From Temnothorax longispinosus (taxonomy: Eukaryota; Arthropoda; Insecta; Hymenoptera; Formicidae), in NCBI RefSeq assembly GCF_030848805.1, contig NC_092368.1:10883780-10947779 (forward strand): a stretch of 64,000 nt of DNA, read 5' to 3'. Of this stretch, positions 21,609-30,575 are shown one piece after another (position 1 is the first letter of the stretch; each line of letters starts with the position of its first letter). The notes beneath the pieces were generated by a model. That model had not been told where the DNA came from. It was given only the letters and a program-made list of their open reading frames with translations, and did not search any database. The translations under genes were made by a program, and so were the position numbers.

Positions 21609-22490
21609 TTAAGCAATCATAGCAGTGGTAATTGCTGTTTTCATCGGCGAAATGTCACATTTTAACTTTTCGTTATTTTCATTAATGATATTTTCGCTCT
21701 TTACTGCATTTTGCTCAATAGTTTTTCGACTACTTAATTTTTTACTTGCTTCCTGTGCTTCTATAATATAACTCGGATTCCTTATTGCCATGTGCCTGTT
21801 GTGGTGACTATCCAAGATTTCCGGAAGCATGCATTCGTTATAGAAGCGTATTAGAGAAGGCAGCATATGCTTGTCCCAAAAAGCATTGTCTCTATCTACG
21901 TGCACTATTTTTATGGTTTTCGGTGTCCATATGGCAAAAATGCAATACTGTCGTTGCGTTATGTTTAATTGGCCTTGAATTTGATAAAAGAACCGATGCT
22001 TTTCATTTCATTTACATGGGTCTTTTGTATCAAAGATGTTTTTCAAGGCGGGTAATGTTTTAATGGCTTTTTCTATTGCTAAATGTTTGGCCGACTGAAA
22101 ACATTTAATCTCCACGAAGCCATTGTCATCAATGAGTCCATCAAGAGAAGCACCCAAGTATGGATATTTGCGATCAATAAATAAGCCGCAAGGTTTGATG
22201 TCTTTGTTAAGTTTTGCGGCTAAAACTTTTTTTGCTACTGGTTCGTGAACGCGACCTTATGCCATGGCGGCGGTATCAACAGGCGAAGGATATAAAATAT
22301 TCTTCACTGTTGTTACACAAGACGTTGTTGCTCTCATGCGACAAACAATTCCAAAATTGGACGCTGTCAACATGACACGTCTCAATGAACACCACAGCTC
22401 GAAATGACTTTGTTGTCTCGTATCGCGTTCAGTTTGTTCCCAATTTTTTCCATACTCGATCAAGTTTTCCATATGCCTTTGTCGATTTTG
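21609..22490 (-). pseudogene. YqaJ-like exonuclease domain
   Basis: Downstream of the transposase on the same strand. RRVMLTASNFGIVCRMR opens the domain. KYPYLGASLDGLIDDNGFVEIKC supplies the D...E-x-K nuclease motif, and FFYQIQGQLNIT and HVDRDNAFWDKHMLPSLIRF close it. This is the fold of phage lambda-exonuclease/YqaJ recombinase nucleases. At least two in-frame stops are present: after DTAAMA near 22258, and within DPCK/NEKHRF near 22015. Pairing with a Mutator-like transposase suggests processing of transposition or recombination ends; that role is inference. Confidence 0.65.
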
Positions 22491-22623
22491 TTCAAATACA
22501 TCAGGTGGAAGATCTGGCTTTTGCGATTGTGGGCCATAATATTTATCTGTTCCTGATTCTCGTTTAAATTTCTTTCGTTTGCCTATCTATTTGTCGAGAT
22601 TCTCTGGTTCTCGCAATTTTTTT

Positions 22624-23572
22624 TTACCGTTGCTCTTTCAGTTGTTTGACAGTAGGAGGAACAGTTTTAGACATGCCTTTATAAACTTCCGTGGGGACTT
22701 GCTGCGTATTATGTTGCAGAACTGCTCCCGTAATTCTAGCATTGTACGAACCTCGTTTGCCAAAATGAATGCGTTTTCCACCAATTTCTTTGCAGATTAT
22801 CGAATTAAACGATTCTGCAGGATTATTGGTTAAATTTAAGAGCAAGCTGTCAGAATAAGCACTGATTGTGAGATAAATAAGAGCATTTTTTATTCTTTGA
22901 TATAGACCATGCAGTTTCAAAAGTGGTACGTAATTTTTATTTCCGTCAATTTCGCACTTTTGACCGCGTTTCTCACATCGTTTATGTTCACCAAATATGT
23001 GACTAGGGATATTTAATATGTCTTTCCGTAGTTCTGTAGCTTTACAATGATGAGGTTGGTCTTGTTTTTGTCGTTCAGAAGCTAGTCGCAACACTTCTCT
23101 CCGTATTTTTAAAACGCTATTGTCTACAACTTTTCGTATTTCAATAAAACCACGCATTCTTTTTGGCTGAGTCGTTTCAGCAACGGCTTTCAGTTTTTTA
23201 CAAAGATTACGCAGTAGATGATTGGTGCATTCTATTTTTTTCACCGTTATCATCTGTTCCTGGGGTTTATTATTGATGATGGAGTGATATACGTTACTAT
23301 CTCCATCGGCGATAACCGTTTTGTAAATAAGTCCGTGCATCGGAAGGCTAAGTTTGAAACCTTCTGCAATAGCATCACTCTCCATGCTTGTAGAGGCTGC
23401 GTTGCGATAGAAATTTTTATAACATTTGTGCGTTTTCGCAGCGCAACCCTTTCGTTCAGCCATGTCACATATCGCGCAATATTTATTGCGGATGCCAACG
23501 AAGAGAACTTTCCTTGTGCGACAACCAATTATTGCACCTACACCGGAAAGCAAGTCGTAGGCTTTACCGTAC
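22624..23572 (-). pseudogene. Mutator-like transposase, C-terminal half
   Basis: Resumes at YGKAYDLLSGVGAIIG immediately inside the 28S junction. It carries CAICDMAERKGCAAKTHKC (Cys/His cluster), STSMESDAIAEGFKLS, VIADGDSNVYHSI and a C-terminal region with NLTNNPAESFNSIICKEIGG, all characteristic of the Mutator-like transposases annotated in arthropod genomes. The frame ends at 22624. Only about 6-8 residues appear lost between this half and the half at 39643. Confidence 0.78.
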
Positions 23573-23728
23573 GCGTAATGAAAGTGAAGGTCGGCCCTGG
23601 TTGTCGACCGAGGGAGGATGGGCCGCGTCGCGATGCGGCTCCGCACTCCCGGGGCGTCTCGTTCTCATCGCGAGAAGAGGCGCACCCAGAGCGTACACGT
23701 TGGGACCCGAAAGATGGTGAACTATGCC
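23573..23728 (+). rRNA. 28S rRNA fragment, 5' piece
   Basis: Plus-strand sequence from gcgtaatgaaagtgaaggtc to gggacccgaaagatggtgaa and ctatgcc matches a conserved part of the insect large-subunit rRNA, including the universal 'gacccgaaagatggtgaact' block. It is interrupted at TATGCC by the Polinton and resumes at 39224. Only this part of 28S is present, so it is not a functional rRNA gene. Confidence 0.9.
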
Positions 23729-24448
23729 AGTAGGTAAGCTAGGCCGATTCTAAGCCATGGGGCAATGAGGGGGGATGAGGGGCGGGGGGGAACCGCGGGC
23801 GGGAGGAACCGCGGGCAGGGGGGGGACCGCGGGGGAGGGGGAGGGGGAACCGCATGTTTCGGGCGCCGCGGGGGAGGGGGAGGGGGGAACCGCACGTTTC
23901 GGGCGCCGCGGGGAAGGGGGGAACCGCATGTTTTGGGCGCCGCGGGGAAGGGGGAAACGCGTTTTCCGGCGCCGCGGGGAAGGGGGGACCGCGTTTTCCA
24001 GCGCCGCGGGGTGAGGGGGTCCGCGTTTTCCGGCGCCGCGGGGTGAGGGGTCCGCGTTTTCCGGCGCCGCGGGGTGAGAGGGTCCGCGTTTTCCGGCGTC
24101 GCGGGGTGAGGAGGTCCGCGTTTTCCGGCGCCGCGGGGCGACCGCGTTTCCGCCGCGCCGCGGGGCGAGGGAGTCCGCGTTTTCGCCGCGCCGCGGGGTG
24201 AGGGGGTCCGCATTTTCCGGCCCCGCGTTCGCGTTTCGCCGCGCCGCGGAGTCCGCGTGACGTCACACGGCACGCTCGCGTTATCACCCCCTCGTAGATG
24301 TTTCTTTCCCGTCCCCCCCCATTTGTCTTCTCGTTCGCGCGGTGTCTCGCACCCCCGTCCCCCCCCTTGTTTGCGCGAGTCTTCTCGTTCGCGCGGTCTC
24401 TTTCCCTCGCGCGTTCTTGTTCAGAAATTATGCGAAAATTATTAAATA
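23729..24448. repeat. Polinton left TIR, GC-rich
   Basis: About 720 bp. The outer 50 bp are unique. The body is a run of about 30-35-bp units built on 'gcgccgcggggtgaggggg' and 'tccgcgttttccg', and the inner end reads 'gttcagaaattatgcgaaaa'. Long G runs are present on the plus strand. The repeat count differs from the right TIR. Confidence 0.92.
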
Positions 24449-24511
24449 GAAAAATTGCTTACCACCGCATGATTTCAACCTAAAACCCCTGGCTCTTGAG
24501 TCACCTTCCGC

Positions 24512-24516
<5 letters not shown>

Positions 24517-24545
<29 letters not shown>
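24517..24545. repeat. (GT)n microsatellite
   Basis: About 14 GT units just inside the left Polinton TIR. Confidence 0.95.
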
Positions 24546-24546
<1 letters not shown>

Positions 24547-24671
24547 CACAACATTGATTGTTTTTTTATTGTTACACTTATTGTTAATCTCTTAGCAGTA
24601 TAGGTCTCTTAATTTTAGATAATATACACTTAAAATACTTTTAAAAATACTGCAGTCTAAACAATCGATAT

Positions 24672-25154
24672 TTACACGAAAACACACATAGGACACATAT
24701 TACATGTTGAAATGAGATATAGTGGCCCCTCACACGATGAACAAAAGAGGCCGTTCATCAGAATATACCGCCTGGTGTCACCTGGTTTACGACAAGCATA
24801 CAGCATCGAGAATAATCCACCGATTCTCACGATGCATGACGCACAAAACTTTGTCTGTCCTGGAGTAAAATAAAAATACGTGCAACACATCCTTGTAAGA
24901 GGATTTAACGCATTGACTTCAGCCTGATTCATGACTCTGAATATTTCTTCCGAAACATCCTCAGACATTTCACTATCATAACATGAATCGTCTGACAATA
25001 CTGCATCATCATCATCATCAACTTCCATTCCTTCCTCTTCATTTACTTCCATTTCTCCAGGCACTTCCATTTCTTCAGGCACTTCCATTTCTTCCTCGTT
25101 TGCTTCAACTTCCATTCTTTCTTCTCCTTCAAAGTGCAATTCTTCGAAATCCAT
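24672..25154 (-). CDS. Unassigned Polinton protein: acidic N-terminus, Cys-rich C-terminus
   Basis: 160 residues from the ATG at 25154 (MDFEELHFEG). The frame is open further upstream but lacks an ATG. Residues 10-75 are almost entirely Glu/Asp/Met/Val, with 'EEMEVP' and 'GEMEV' repeats and a run of five Asp. The C-terminal half has FCASC, FCSSCEG and CNMCPMC, four Cys pairs that could bind two zinc ions. I know no family for it. An acidic arm joined to a zinc ribbon suggests protein or nucleic-acid interaction, but that is inference. It is the gene nearest the left TIR. Confidence 0.6.
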   Translation of the reverse strand: MDFEELHFEGEERMEVEANEEEMEVPEEMEVPGEMEVNEEEGMEVDDDDDAVLSDDSCYDSEMSEDVSEEIFRVMNQAEVNALNPLTRMCCTYFYFTPGQTKFCASCIVRIGGLFSMLYACRKPGDTRRYILMNGLFCSSCEGPLYLISTCNMCPMCVFV

Positions 25155-25389
25155 TTTTTCCACACTTGCCCCCACTACTTTTAAATCTAATGTTTTAAAT
25201 GTTTTAAATGTCTTAAGATGGCGAACGAATTGTATAAGTCGCACAAAAAGCACGCCAACCGACTGCTCTTACTTCTAGTCCTCGACTATAGAGCGTACCT
25301 TCAAATTCATCCTTCTACATCTCACTATTGTCACATCGTTTGTTTATCATATCTAATTTCATCTCAGCATTCATACAATTGCGCCTTCC

Positions 25390-25790
25390 GAAAAATCTGC
25401 AATGTGCAGTTTTGCACGTGTGCGATAAAGTCACCGCGAGACACATATGTTCTCGAAAACGATATCGCGCCATTGACTTTCGGTAATTTGATCTGTAAAA
25501 TTGCTATTGAACCGCGATCAAACAGCTATCAAACAGCTATTAAACCGCTATTGAACAACTATCAAACAGCTATTGAACCGCTATGAAACAGCTAAAAACA
25601 GCTAAAAACAGCTATCAAACAGCTCTTGAACAGCTATGAAACAACTAAAACAGCTATCAGTATAACTGCGATCTGTATAACTGCTATTGAATCGCTATTG
25701 AACCGCTATGAAACAGCTAAAAAGAGCCATCAAACAATTAAAAACAACTAAAAAACAGCTCTTGAACAGCTAAAACATCTATATTATACT
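25390..25790. repeat. Polinton intergenic repeats (left)
   Basis: 25390-25500 is a single diverged copy of the 'gcagttttgcacgtgttcga' repeat found in tandem at 37126-37690. 25505-25780 is a different minisatellite with degenerate 'caaacagctattgaaccgct' units of 10-22 bp. No coding capacity. Confidence 0.7.
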
Positions 25791-25895
25791 ACAAAGTATG
25801 TAGGAAAAAGAAATAAAACATTTATATATACATATATAGTTTATTTCAAAAAAATCATAATTTTTTCTGGTGTCGCGACCACCAGTTAAATATTT

Positions 25896-26364
25896 TTAAT
25901 ACATTTTGTAATGCGCAATTCTTAATATGTTTTCGCATCTTACAGTATTAGTAACATCTAGATTATTTAAAGATTCGATATCTTCGTAATCTGCATCCAA
26001 AGTCTCAATTTTTAGATGTTTTCTCGCTTTATTCTCAAGCAGATCCACCAGCCATTCTCGTTTCTGGCATCCCTTGACGTACACAAGAGTCGACGTCTCG
26101 TCGCCCTCTCCAAGTACGGCCGATGTAATTAGATGTTTCGCCATGCTGTAGGGCAGTTTTCGTCCTCCCATCGTAGTCCATGGTGATTCGCAATCAACCA
26201 GGAAGCGCATGATCTGTCGGACTTCGTGAGGAGACTCCATGGCATGGGACATGTAAAAATGTAATGCGCCAAAACGGTCCCGTTTCTCAGAACCGCCACC
26301 TCCTTTACGACAAATTTCATCCCGACGGTGAATCCTTGCAGATCGACAAACGTCGGTACGATCA
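25896..26364 (-). pseudogene. Unassigned Polinton gene, frameshifted
   Basis: The N-terminal frame starts MIVPTFVDLQGF (26364) and runs through KFVVKEVAVLRNG and YIFTCPMPWSLLTKS to GLRWED. At about 26160 the frame shifts, and the rest (KLPYSMAKHLITSAV, VYVKGCQKREWLVDLLEN, ETLDADYEDIESLNNLDV) continues in a second frame to 25896. Together this is about 155 residues. The opening Asp-hydrophobic pattern and 'VYVKG' strand recall RNase H-fold nucleases, but no complete catalytic set can be assigned. I treat the function as unknown. Confidence 0.55.
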
Positions 26365-26462
26365 TGACGAAACGACGGAGCAATCTGTATCTTATCGCGG
26401 TACATCAGTGTCTCTTATATTGTAATATCTGCTTATATTGCAATATCTGTTGATATTGCAAT

Positions 26463-27665
26463 TTACATGAGTTTGCGCACTACGTTCGACAACGGACAGT
26501 ATTCGATTACGCGATCATGCAAGATGAGACAATAGGCGGTAGTATTTGCAGGTACATTTTCTTTACAATCAAATTCTATTCGCACATCCACGGTGGCGCT
26601 CTTGACAGATTCGTTTTGTCGCGAGCAATCGATGACAACAAAAGGTCCTTCCATCAGGAATGTATACAAGCTGCAAAGCGTATCGAAGGAATCGTATCCG
26701 TAATAAGTTTTACGAAAACGCGCATACATATCGAAAAGAACGGCGTATCGATTTTTACCAAAATCCAGATTCATGTCATCGTACGGATAAAATTCGGAGT
26801 TTAGATAAAGTTTCACGTTGGTCAAATTACAGGCATCGAATACGCTAACATTTTGAGACATGATATTCTTGCGGCCGGTCTGCAGCGCAAAGATAACGTA
26901 CCGCGGCTTCTCCAGCTGAGTCGCCGTTTTGACGGCCCACGAATGCTTGGTCGTGCTCTGCAACATGGGATACTCATACAGATCCCACGAACGGAAACTG
27001 ACACTAAGATATCGCCCGCTTTCCAAGGCCCGTAGCATAGATAGCTTATTGACCTCGTTTAACGTAACGTGAGGCATTCGCCACTGTATTTTAAACAATT
27101 CGATTTCCGGCTCCGTCGCAGGATTTCCTACAATGCAATTGTTATTGCTACGCGCTCGTATCAAAATTAATTCGTGACGAGCGTTAACAACCACGCGTTT
27201 GTAATCTTCGCAAAAGCCCAGCAACAACTTGAGCGGTACGCAAAAGTTGAAGTATCCTTCCGGTATGCTCGATGTAACGTCCTAGCCAGCATTCCGCATG
27301 AGTTGAGAATCGTTATACGATAGCGATACGTAGTTCTTGATGGTACTGGTTATGCCAACGTTTCTGTTGCGATCAATCTCCACACCGTTGAGCTCGTATC
27401 GAATTTCATCAAACATGAACGCCACGCAATTATTCGCAAGCGTTGTCACAGACTCGTCATTTTTTCTCTTTATTACCAATCGTCCTTCAACATAGAGAAA
27501 GCTCTCGCACGGCAACGTGTATAAATCCTGCTGTTGTATGGGTATTCTTATCTCATCGTTATGTCCAAACGTTGTGTTGGCGTACGGATTGTACGTGTGT
27601 GTCTCAATCTTGACAACGCTGTCGTCAAAGATCGGTTCACCTCCAATGTTTAAGATATTAGCCAT
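26463..27665 (-). pseudogene. Polinton major capsid protein (double jelly-roll type), one nonsense codon
   Basis: Starts MANILNIGGEPIFDD at 27665 and runs 400 codons to 26463 in a single frame, broken by one TAG at 27282-27284 after QLMRNAG. It is the protein usually annotated in arthropod Mavericks as the hexon-like major capsid protein, which builds an icosahedral shell from trimers. Length and the conserved N-terminal segment ('RIPIQQQDLYTLPCESFLYV') fit. The stop falls in the first jelly roll, so this copy would give only a 127-residue fragment. Assignment is by resemblance and gene position next to the minor capsid and protease genes. Confidence 0.78.
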
Positions 27666-27798
27666 TTCGTACGACGAAACCCAATGATTTCAAAAATTCA
27701 ATGTTCGACGCAGTGAGTTTCTTCTTTGGCGATCGGATTGTCTTTTTGTTTCTCGTCTGTTGCACCTGCTCAGCTTCGTTCAGTACGAGCATCTCACG

Positions 27799-28527
27799 TT
27801 ATCGCTGTCGTCTTCGTACATGCAGTCTAACGGTGATCTCTTCTTCGCGAAAATCAATCAATCGACCGTCCTGATCCACGACGCGAAGCGTCAAGTCCGA
27901 AATGCTCCGTACGATGATCGGAAGGTAAATAATCTGTGTGCCGGCGTTTCCGATATCTTATATCCTGGTGGCACGCTCGGTGAAAACTCGTGTATCGTGT
28001 GCACGTACTTGTCGTTGCTGTACGCACCCGCGGTCACGTTACACTCTATGCGAAGGATGTTTACGTTGATGATATTTAGCGGAACATTCGATTCGTGCCA
28101 TTGTCGCGGCTCCAGCACGCGATTCGCTGAAAATCCCAGCAGCGATCCAATGTTGTTCGGTTTTGTGAAATTTATCCGATAAGCGCACTTGATCTCACTC
28201 TTTATCGTATTGTTATTAGCATGAATAATAATCAATGGGTGCGGTTCATCTTCGTTTGTCGAGACATTATTGGATTGGTCCCATAAAAGAGCGCGTTTCA
28301 GATACATGTCTATATCACGCAGTTCGTACGATCCTTCGGGAATGGTAATCTCCTTGTCATCGTCGTCATAGTAGAATTTACTGTTCGACGAATTTACATT
28401 CGGTATCGTGATAGGTTTCAAAATCTGTTAGACCGAGCTCGTAATCGCCATCGCTCAAATCCACGGCGGGAAAGTAGCTTACCGCGAGGATGCTGCTCTT
28501 GCCGGTGAGCGTAAATGTCAGTGACAT
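27799..28527 (-). pseudogene. Polinton minor capsid (penton-like) protein, two frameshifts
   Basis: The start is MSLTFTLTGKSS at 28527. The frame shifts after about 40 codons (near 28408), continues through [20 protein letters not shown] and [17 protein letters not shown], then shifts again near 27905 and ends with VDQDGRLIDFREEEITVRLH. The predicted single jelly-roll protein forms the vertices in adenovirus-like capsids. It lies between the protease gene (20 nt upstream) and the major capsid gene, the usual Maverick order. Both lesions look like single-base indels. Confidence 0.75.
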
Positions 28528-28546
28528 GTTTGAATGAATACTGAGA

Positions 28547-28894
28547 TTAAACAACGTAACGCCGGTCTTTAAATTGATTGTTAACCGACTGTAGAAAACG
28601 CAGACACAGTTGTCCGCAATTGCTCTGATCGTATCGCTGATAAGGTGTGCGATTGTACTCTATTACATTGTTCTCTAGATACTGCGCCAATTCTCTCGGT
28701 GGTCGAAGATTGCCAAAACTGTCGAAATATATGGCACGATCTTCTCTCTTCGCGTACGCCACCCAGTGAGTACCCGGTCCCTCAGTATTATCCAAATTCA
28801 CGATACCGCTCTCGTTTCGACGTATACCGCCGATCGGTAACGAGTCGCGCATAAAAATACCTCTAAAATATGGAATGCGCATACGTTTTGCCAA
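28547..28894 (-). CDS. PRO: Adenain-like (C5/Ulp1-fold) maturation protease
   Basis: The catalytic triad is readable: His in GTHWVAYAK, Asp in AIYFDSFG and Cys in DQSNCGQLCLRFL, in the spacing of adenoviral protease. It cleaves capsid precursors during virion assembly. The frame is open without an ATG upstream of M at about 28879 and extends back into the overlapping PLA2-like gene (ETLKIPKGVTTNVQLQQLAK precedes the core). Translation may therefore start at the late ATG, at a non-AUG codon, or by -1 frameshift on the A11 run at 28953-28963. Core residues are intact. Confidence 0.82.
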   Translation of the reverse strand: MAKRMRIPYFRGIFMRDSLPIGGIRRNESGIVNLDNTEGPGTHWVAYAKREDRAIYFDSFGNLRPPRELAQYLENNVIEYNRTPYQRYDQSNCGQLCLRFLQSVNNQFKDRRYVV

Positions 28895-28935
28895 TTGTTG
28901 CAGTTGTACATTGGTAGTTACACCCTTGGGGATTT

Positions 28936-29550
28936 TTAGCGTCTCTTCGACGTTTTTTTTTTTCTCGAGACTCCCCGTCCGCGTTTGTACGGAGCGAGAT
29001 AAAGTCCGTGACCTTCCATGGCGCGATTGTGACGCTGCATCTCTTCCAGCTGACGTCGCGCGGCTTTGTTATCATTCACGGCCTTTGCGACTCCCGCCGC
29101 TCCGCCGACCAACGAGCCGAGAACCCCTAATAACGGCTGGATCGGTAGGATACCGCCGCGTTTCGCTACCGGAAGTATTCGCTTGGTTTTCTTCTTTTTC
29201 TTCGTTTTCAAACCCATACCGAGTTTCGTTTTAGCCTTCATGGCCGCCCAGACGGCTGTAGCCGCAGCTCTCTCTCCGAGAGTCGAATTGTTCGCGGTGA
29301 CACGTTTTCGCGCTTCCGCGGCGAGTATATTGTCTGCCACGTGTCGTTCTGCGAGATCGTTGCTACGCGAGTAGGCTATGTCGTGCTCGCGACACGCCGC
29401 GTCCAATGGATTAATACCCCGATCACCTCTTGCCAATCGTGTTTCTAAGCGAGTTCCCGGTCCGCAAAATTGATAGCCGGGGATATGTAATTCGATCGGA
29501 AGCGCGTTTATCGCGCGATTCAGCAGACCTCGACCTATCTTCGGCGGCAT
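28936..29550 (-). CDS. PLA2-like protein with pVI-like C-terminus
   Basis: 204 residues from MPPKIGRGLLNRAINALP (29550). The first half has the phospholipase A2-like calcium loop YQFCGPGTRL and the His-Asp dyad in CREHDIAYS, the arrangement seen in parvovirus VP1-type PLA2 domains that breach endosomal membranes. The second half is Gly/Ala/hydrophobic (ILPIQPLLGVLGSLVGGAAG), then LEEMQRHNRAM and GLYLAPYKRGRG with a basic tail. This resembles adenoviral minor core/pVI-type proteins. It overlaps the small upstream gene by 16 nt. Role in entry is inferred from family only. Confidence 0.75.
   Translation of the reverse strand: MPPKIGRGLLNRAINALPIELHIPGYQFCGPGTRLETRLARGDRGINPLDAACREHDIAYSRSNDLAERHVADNILAAEARKRVTANNSTLGERAAATAVWAAMKAKTKLGMGLKTKKKKKTKRILPVAKRGGILPIQPLLGVLGSLVGGAAGVAKAVNDNKAARRQLEEMQRHNRAMEGHGLYLAPYKRGRGVSRKKKTSKRR
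28953..28963 (-). promoter_or_regulatory. A11 run, candidate -1 frameshift site
   Basis: On the minus strand eleven A residues fall in the PLA2-like frame as AGA AAA AAA AAA ACG. They contain the slippery heptamer A AAA AAA, 10 codons or fewer before the stop. A -1 slip enters the protease frame without a stop. The alternative explanation is a simple homopolymer with an overlapping gene start. Confidence 0.4.
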
Positions 29551-29798
29551 TCGCCGCAGTTTTTTATCAACGGCGGCGGACCGTCGATGTGCGTTTGCTG
29601 ACACGGCAAATTATAATGTATTAAACAGCGCCGATATTGCTGAACCTCCGAATCTGCCTTGATATGTTCGGGAAGCTTATCCCACAAATAATCTATGTGA
29701 TTATAAAACTGTCGCAGTAGAATGACCTTTGGTATATACTTTAACTGCTCGGCGGTTAAATCGTAAATATCGCTGTTATCCGACACGAGCAAAATCAT
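29535..29798 (-). CDS. Small conserved-looking Polinton protein
   Basis: 87 residues, MILLVSDNSDIYDLTAEQLK..., ending with IKNCGECRRR. Mostly helical composition, one CxxC near the C-terminus, no signal peptide. It is the first gene of the leftward (minus) late block and overlaps the PLA2-like start by 16 nt, so the two may be co-translated. I recognise no domain. Confidence 0.55.
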   Translation of the reverse strand: MILLVSDNSDIYDLTAEQLKYIPKVILLRQFYNHIDYLWDKLPEHIKADSEVQQYRRCLIHYNLPCQQTHIDGPPPLIKNCGECRRR

Positions 29799-29886
29799 TT
29801 TAAAGACTGAGCATCTCAGCTCTACGCGTCTCTATAAATAGGCCAGCTTTCTCGATATTGTTATTCATTCGTTGTGGAGGGGAGGT
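29799..29886. promoter_or_regulatory. Divergent intergenic promoter region
   Basis: About 90 bp separate the minus-strand capsid/protease block from the plus-strand ATPase. A TATA-like TATAAATA lies at about 29831 in plus orientation. This is the only short divergent gap in the element and probably drives both transcription units. Confidence 0.45.
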
Positions 29887-29929
29887 AAAATGCGGTTCGT
29901 ACGACAATCGCGTACGCAAACATGGAGGC

Positions 29930-30537
29930 ATGCTACCGATTTCTATACGCGGTATCATCTGCGGTCCGTCGAATTGCGGCAAGACAAACGCATGATAAGC
30001 TTGCTGGAAAGTCCGCACGGTGTACGTTTCGAGAACGTGTATGTGTACTCGAAATCGTTGCAACAACCGAAATATCGATATTTGGAGAATATACTAACAC
30101 CGATAGAAGAGATTGGCTACTTTACGTTCTCGAATAACAGTGACGTCATTCCGCCGAGCGAGGCGCTCCCGAATTCTATTTTTATCTTTGATGACGTGGC
30201 GTGCGACAAGCAGGATACGATAAGAGAATACTTTGCAATGGGCCGGCACGCGGACATTGACTCTTTCTATCTTTGTCAGACGTATGCGAAGATACCGAAG
30301 CATCTTATACGCGACAACGCGAATTTATTGATTCTGTTTAAACAGAATGGTACCAATCTGAAACACATGTACAACGATCACGTAAACACAGATATGTCTT
30401 ACGATGATTTCAGTAAATTGTGTCATACGTGTTGGCAACAAAAGTACGGATTCGTGGTGATAGACAAGGACAGCGCGATTTCGAATGGTCGATACAGAAA
30501 AGGATTTAACGACTTTGCGATACCAAAACGTGGTTAG
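29930..30537 (+). pseudogene. ATPase: FtsK/HerA-type DNA packaging ATPase, frameshifted
   Basis: Walker A (GPSNCGKT, about 29963-29986) is in one frame, beginning at an ATG at 29930 or upstream. A one-base indel at about 29988-29993 moves the rest to a second frame (ISLLESPHGVRFENVYVYSK), which includes the Walker B strand FIFDDVACDK and the sensor-like segment FYLCQTYAKIPKHL, ending at 30537. The family pumps genome into preformed capsids in adenovirus-like and PRD1-like lineages. The lesion directly follows the P-loop, so no complete enzyme can be made from this copy. Confidence 0.82.
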
Positions 30538-30575
30538 TTGTTGTCGATGTGACGATTGAACAACGTTAGCGCAAC

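Noticed and set aside
23739..24290. Overlapping Arg/Pro/Gly open frames on both strands at the Polinton ends
   Set aside because: They are artefacts of the GC-rich TIR repeat; the same happens at 38546-39272.
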